This document shows, piece after piece, positions 6,549 to 7,900 of a stretch of 7,900 nucleotides of DNA. The number at the start of each line of letters is the position of its first letter. Positions within the stretch are counted from its first letter, which is position 1. The stretch is taken from assembly GCA_015492915.1 (NCBI GenBank), contig WGED01000081.1, positions 1 to 7,900 on the forward strand, in the 5' to 3' direction. A program made the position numbers and the translations under genes. The notes under the pieces are model-generated. The model ran no database searches and was not told where the DNA came from. It saw nothing but the letters and a program-made list of their open reading frames with translations. Source of the DNA: Cyclobacteriaceae bacterium. GTDB lineage: Bacteria > Bacteroidota > Bacteroidia > Cytophagales > Cyclobacteriaceae.

Positions 6549-6604
6549 AATGCCCTGAATTTCATAAAACCACCGTCTTTCGTAAATTGTGTAACGAAGA
6601 AAAC

Positions 6605-7087
6605 ATGACCATAGACATGGAGGATAAAAAGATCGATAAAACTACTTTCTTACAAAAAATCGGAAAGATAGAGTTTATCCTTTTCATATTTTCATTTGCC
6701 GGGATGATACTCAACGCCTTCGACATCAAAGGCGGAAAGCTGGTACTCGGGCTCGGGTTCAACGGTTTCGCACTGCTTTACGTATTCGTGGCGATGGCCT
6801 TTCGCAAGCTGATGACCAAGACTCGATTCGACCGCGTCGTATCCACTTTTTCTTATCTCTTCCTGTCGGTCCTCATTATAGGTATCATGTTTATTATTAT
6901 CGGCGTACAAGGTACCGAACTCATCGTTCATTCCGGCATGCTGTCGGTGCTGGCCATGATGCTGGTCATTCAGATCAGGAAATTCCGCATCGGGCTCATG
7001 AGCCACGACACCACTTCACTGCTTTATCGTATGATGATATTCTGGGTCGTGGGCCTGATGGCCGTTTATATTCTTCCGGCACATTAA
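6605..7087 (+). CDS. Small multi-pass membrane protein of unknown function
   Basis: I do not recognise a specific family. From the ATG at 6605 it has 160 residues: a charged N-terminus (MTIDMEDKKIDK) and then about five hydrophobic segments at roughly 23-40, 46-66, 80-101, 105-123 and 140-157. The first two are joined by a short DIKGG turn. That layout, a helix, a Gly-rich hinge and a second helix, is loosely like the small GldL-related membrane proteins of Bacteroidota, but this is an impression and not an assignment. No cysteine, enzyme motif or lipobox is visible. TTG at 6587 would add six residues, and an ATG at 6617 would remove four. It sits 56 bp after the thioesterase-like gene and 66 bp before the aldo/keto reductase, so it may be in the same transcript. 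The clean frame, membrane-protein composition and position between two coding genes support it as real. Confidence 0.78.
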   Translation: MTIDMEDKKIDKTTFLQKIGKIEFILFIFSFAGMILNAFDIKGGKLVLGLGFNGFALLYVFVAMAFRKLMTKTRFDRVVSTFSYLFLSVLIIGIMFIIIGVQGTELIVHSGMLSVLAMMLVIQIRKFRIGLMSHDTTSLLYRMMIFWVVGLMAVYILPAH

Positions 7088-7153
7088 TTTAGGATCGAAC
7101 ATTGAGAAACATATTTTTATAAAGAATCAGATTAATTTTTAAATTACTCAGAT

Positions 7154-7900
7154 ATGAAAAAATTTCAATTTGATAACGGAGATGTGATGCCGGCGCTGGG
7201 GCTGGGCACCTGGAAATCGGAATCCGGCGAAGTATATGATGCGATCAGAAAGGCCATTGAGATAGGGTACAGGCATTTTGACTGCGCATTCATTTATCAA
7301 AACGAAAAGGAGATCGGGCAGGCCCTGTCAGATGCTGTCAAGGCAGGCGATGTAAAAAGAAAAGAGCTGTGGATCACCTCCAAACTGTGGAACAACGCGC
7401 ATCTGGCCAAAGATGTGAGACCCGCCCTGCTCAATACCCTTCAGGACCTGAAACTGGACTATCTCGACCTTTACCTGATACACTGGCCGGTAGCGCTAAA
7501 GCCGCGCGTCATCATGCCGTCAACCGGCTCGGATTTCCTGAGTCCTGAAGAAGCGCCACTTTCGGAGACATGGATGGCCATGGAAAAATGCAGAAAGGAA
7601 GGATTCACAAAGCATATCGGGGTGTCGAATTTTACAATAAAAAAGATCGAAGCGCTCAAAAGAGAAACGCTGATAAAGCCCGAAGTGAATCAGGTGGAAG
7701 GCCACCCGCTGCTTCAGCAAAATGACCTGCTGAATTACTGCCATGATCATGATATCATGCTGACTGCCTATTCGCCGTTGGGCTCCCCAGACAGAAAACC
7801 CCTTTTCAAAGGGGAGAACGAGCCCAGCCTGCTCGAAAATCCCGTGATCGTGAATATTGCCGAATCCCATGGCTATACCCCCGGTCAGGTGCTTGTGGCA
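7154..7900 (+). CDS. Aldo/keto reductase, AKR1-like (cut by window end)
   Basis: This is an NADPH-dependent cytoplasmic reductase of aldehydes, ketones or sugars. The 249 codons visible here run in frame off the window. The family is about 315 residues long, so some 65 C-terminal residues, including part of the cofactor site, are missing. The catalytic tetrad is complete: Asp43 in FDCAFIYQNE, Tyr48 in the same motif, Lys77 in TSKLW and His110 in LIHWP. GVSNF (156-160), NQVEGHP (179-185) and YSPLGSPDR (206-214) are further family markers; the last is typical of AKR1A-like aldehyde reductases. The ATG at 7154 fits the standard N-terminus (a short strand, then LGLGTW at 15-20). It follows the small membrane protein by 66 bp of AT-rich DNA. 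I found no convincing promoter there, so read-through from upstream is possible. Confidence 0.93.
   Translation, partial: MKKFQFDNGDVMPALGLGTWKSESGEVYDAIRKAIEIGYRHFDCAFIYQNEKEIGQALSDAVKAGDVKRKELWITSKLWNNAHLAKDVRPALLNTLQDLKLDYLDLYLIHWPVALKPRVIMPSTGSDFLSPEEAPLSETWMAMEKCRKEGFTKHIGVSNFTIKKIEALKRETLIKPEVNQVEGHPLLQQNDLLNYCHDHDIMLTAYSPLGSPDRKPLFKGENEPSLLENPVIVNIAESHGYTPGQVLVA

Noticed and set aside
6577..6599. Hairpin just before the small membrane protein gene
   Set aside because: CTTTCGT and ACGAAG pair with one bulged T around a 10-nt loop. It is short and low in GC, and chance is a sufficient explanation.
7088..7153. Promoter for the aldo/keto reductase
   Set aside because: A TTG and near-match -7 boxes exist, but the spacings (7 and 28 bases) fall outside the accepted 17-23 range.
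7520..7870. Minus-strand open frame of 116 codons
   Set aside because: It lies opposite the aldo/keto reductase, whose catalytic tetrad and family motifs are intact.

Overview
The window reads as ordinary chromosomal DNA of a Bacteroidota bacterium, probably a Cytophagales-type lineage. The evidence is indirect. None of the start codons inspected has a clear Shine-Dalgarno sequence. Gaps between genes are short and AT-rich. The best promoter candidate has the Bacteroidota form TTG-N17-TAnnTTTG. The protein types also fit this phylum: a Tat-exported Gfo/Idh/MocA oxidoreductase, a secreted PIG-L deacetylase, and a short two-hotdog acyl-ACP thioesterase. I saw no rRNA, tRNA, insertion sequence, CRISPR array, phage gene or integration scar.

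Layout: about 2.35 kb on the left is on the minus strand, read right to left. It encodes a MocA/MobA-like nucleotidyltransferase (2340-1729), an ABC-2 type ATPase (1693-794) and its six-helix permease (801-4, GTG start overlapping the ATPase stop by 8 bp). A divergent intergenic region (2341-2599) holds a good minus-strand promoter. The remaining 5.3 kb is on the plus strand: a Tat-exported Gfo/Idh/MocA oxidoreductase (2600-4003), a Sec-exported PIG-L deacetylase (4015-4884), a cytoplasmic creatininase-family amidohydrolase (5012-5782), an acyl-ACP thioesterase-like protein (5802-6548), a small polytopic membrane protein of unknown function (6605-7087) and an aldo/keto reductase cut by the window end (7154 onward).

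How the genes may work together: the ATPase and permease form one exporter-type ABC module, and the nucleotidyltransferase is probably co-transcribed with it. The oxidoreductase and deacetylase are 11 bp apart and both carry export signals, so they plausibly act on one extracytoplasmic carbohydrate-like compound. The creatininase might hydrolyse an amide further along, but it lies behind a 127-bp gap and has no signal peptide. The thioesterase, membrane protein and reductase look like neighbours on one directional gene string rather than members of an obvious pathway.

No clear novel system is visible. The points most worth checking are the exported oxidoreductase/deacetylase pair and a thioesterase in which a catalytic Asn position is Leu.
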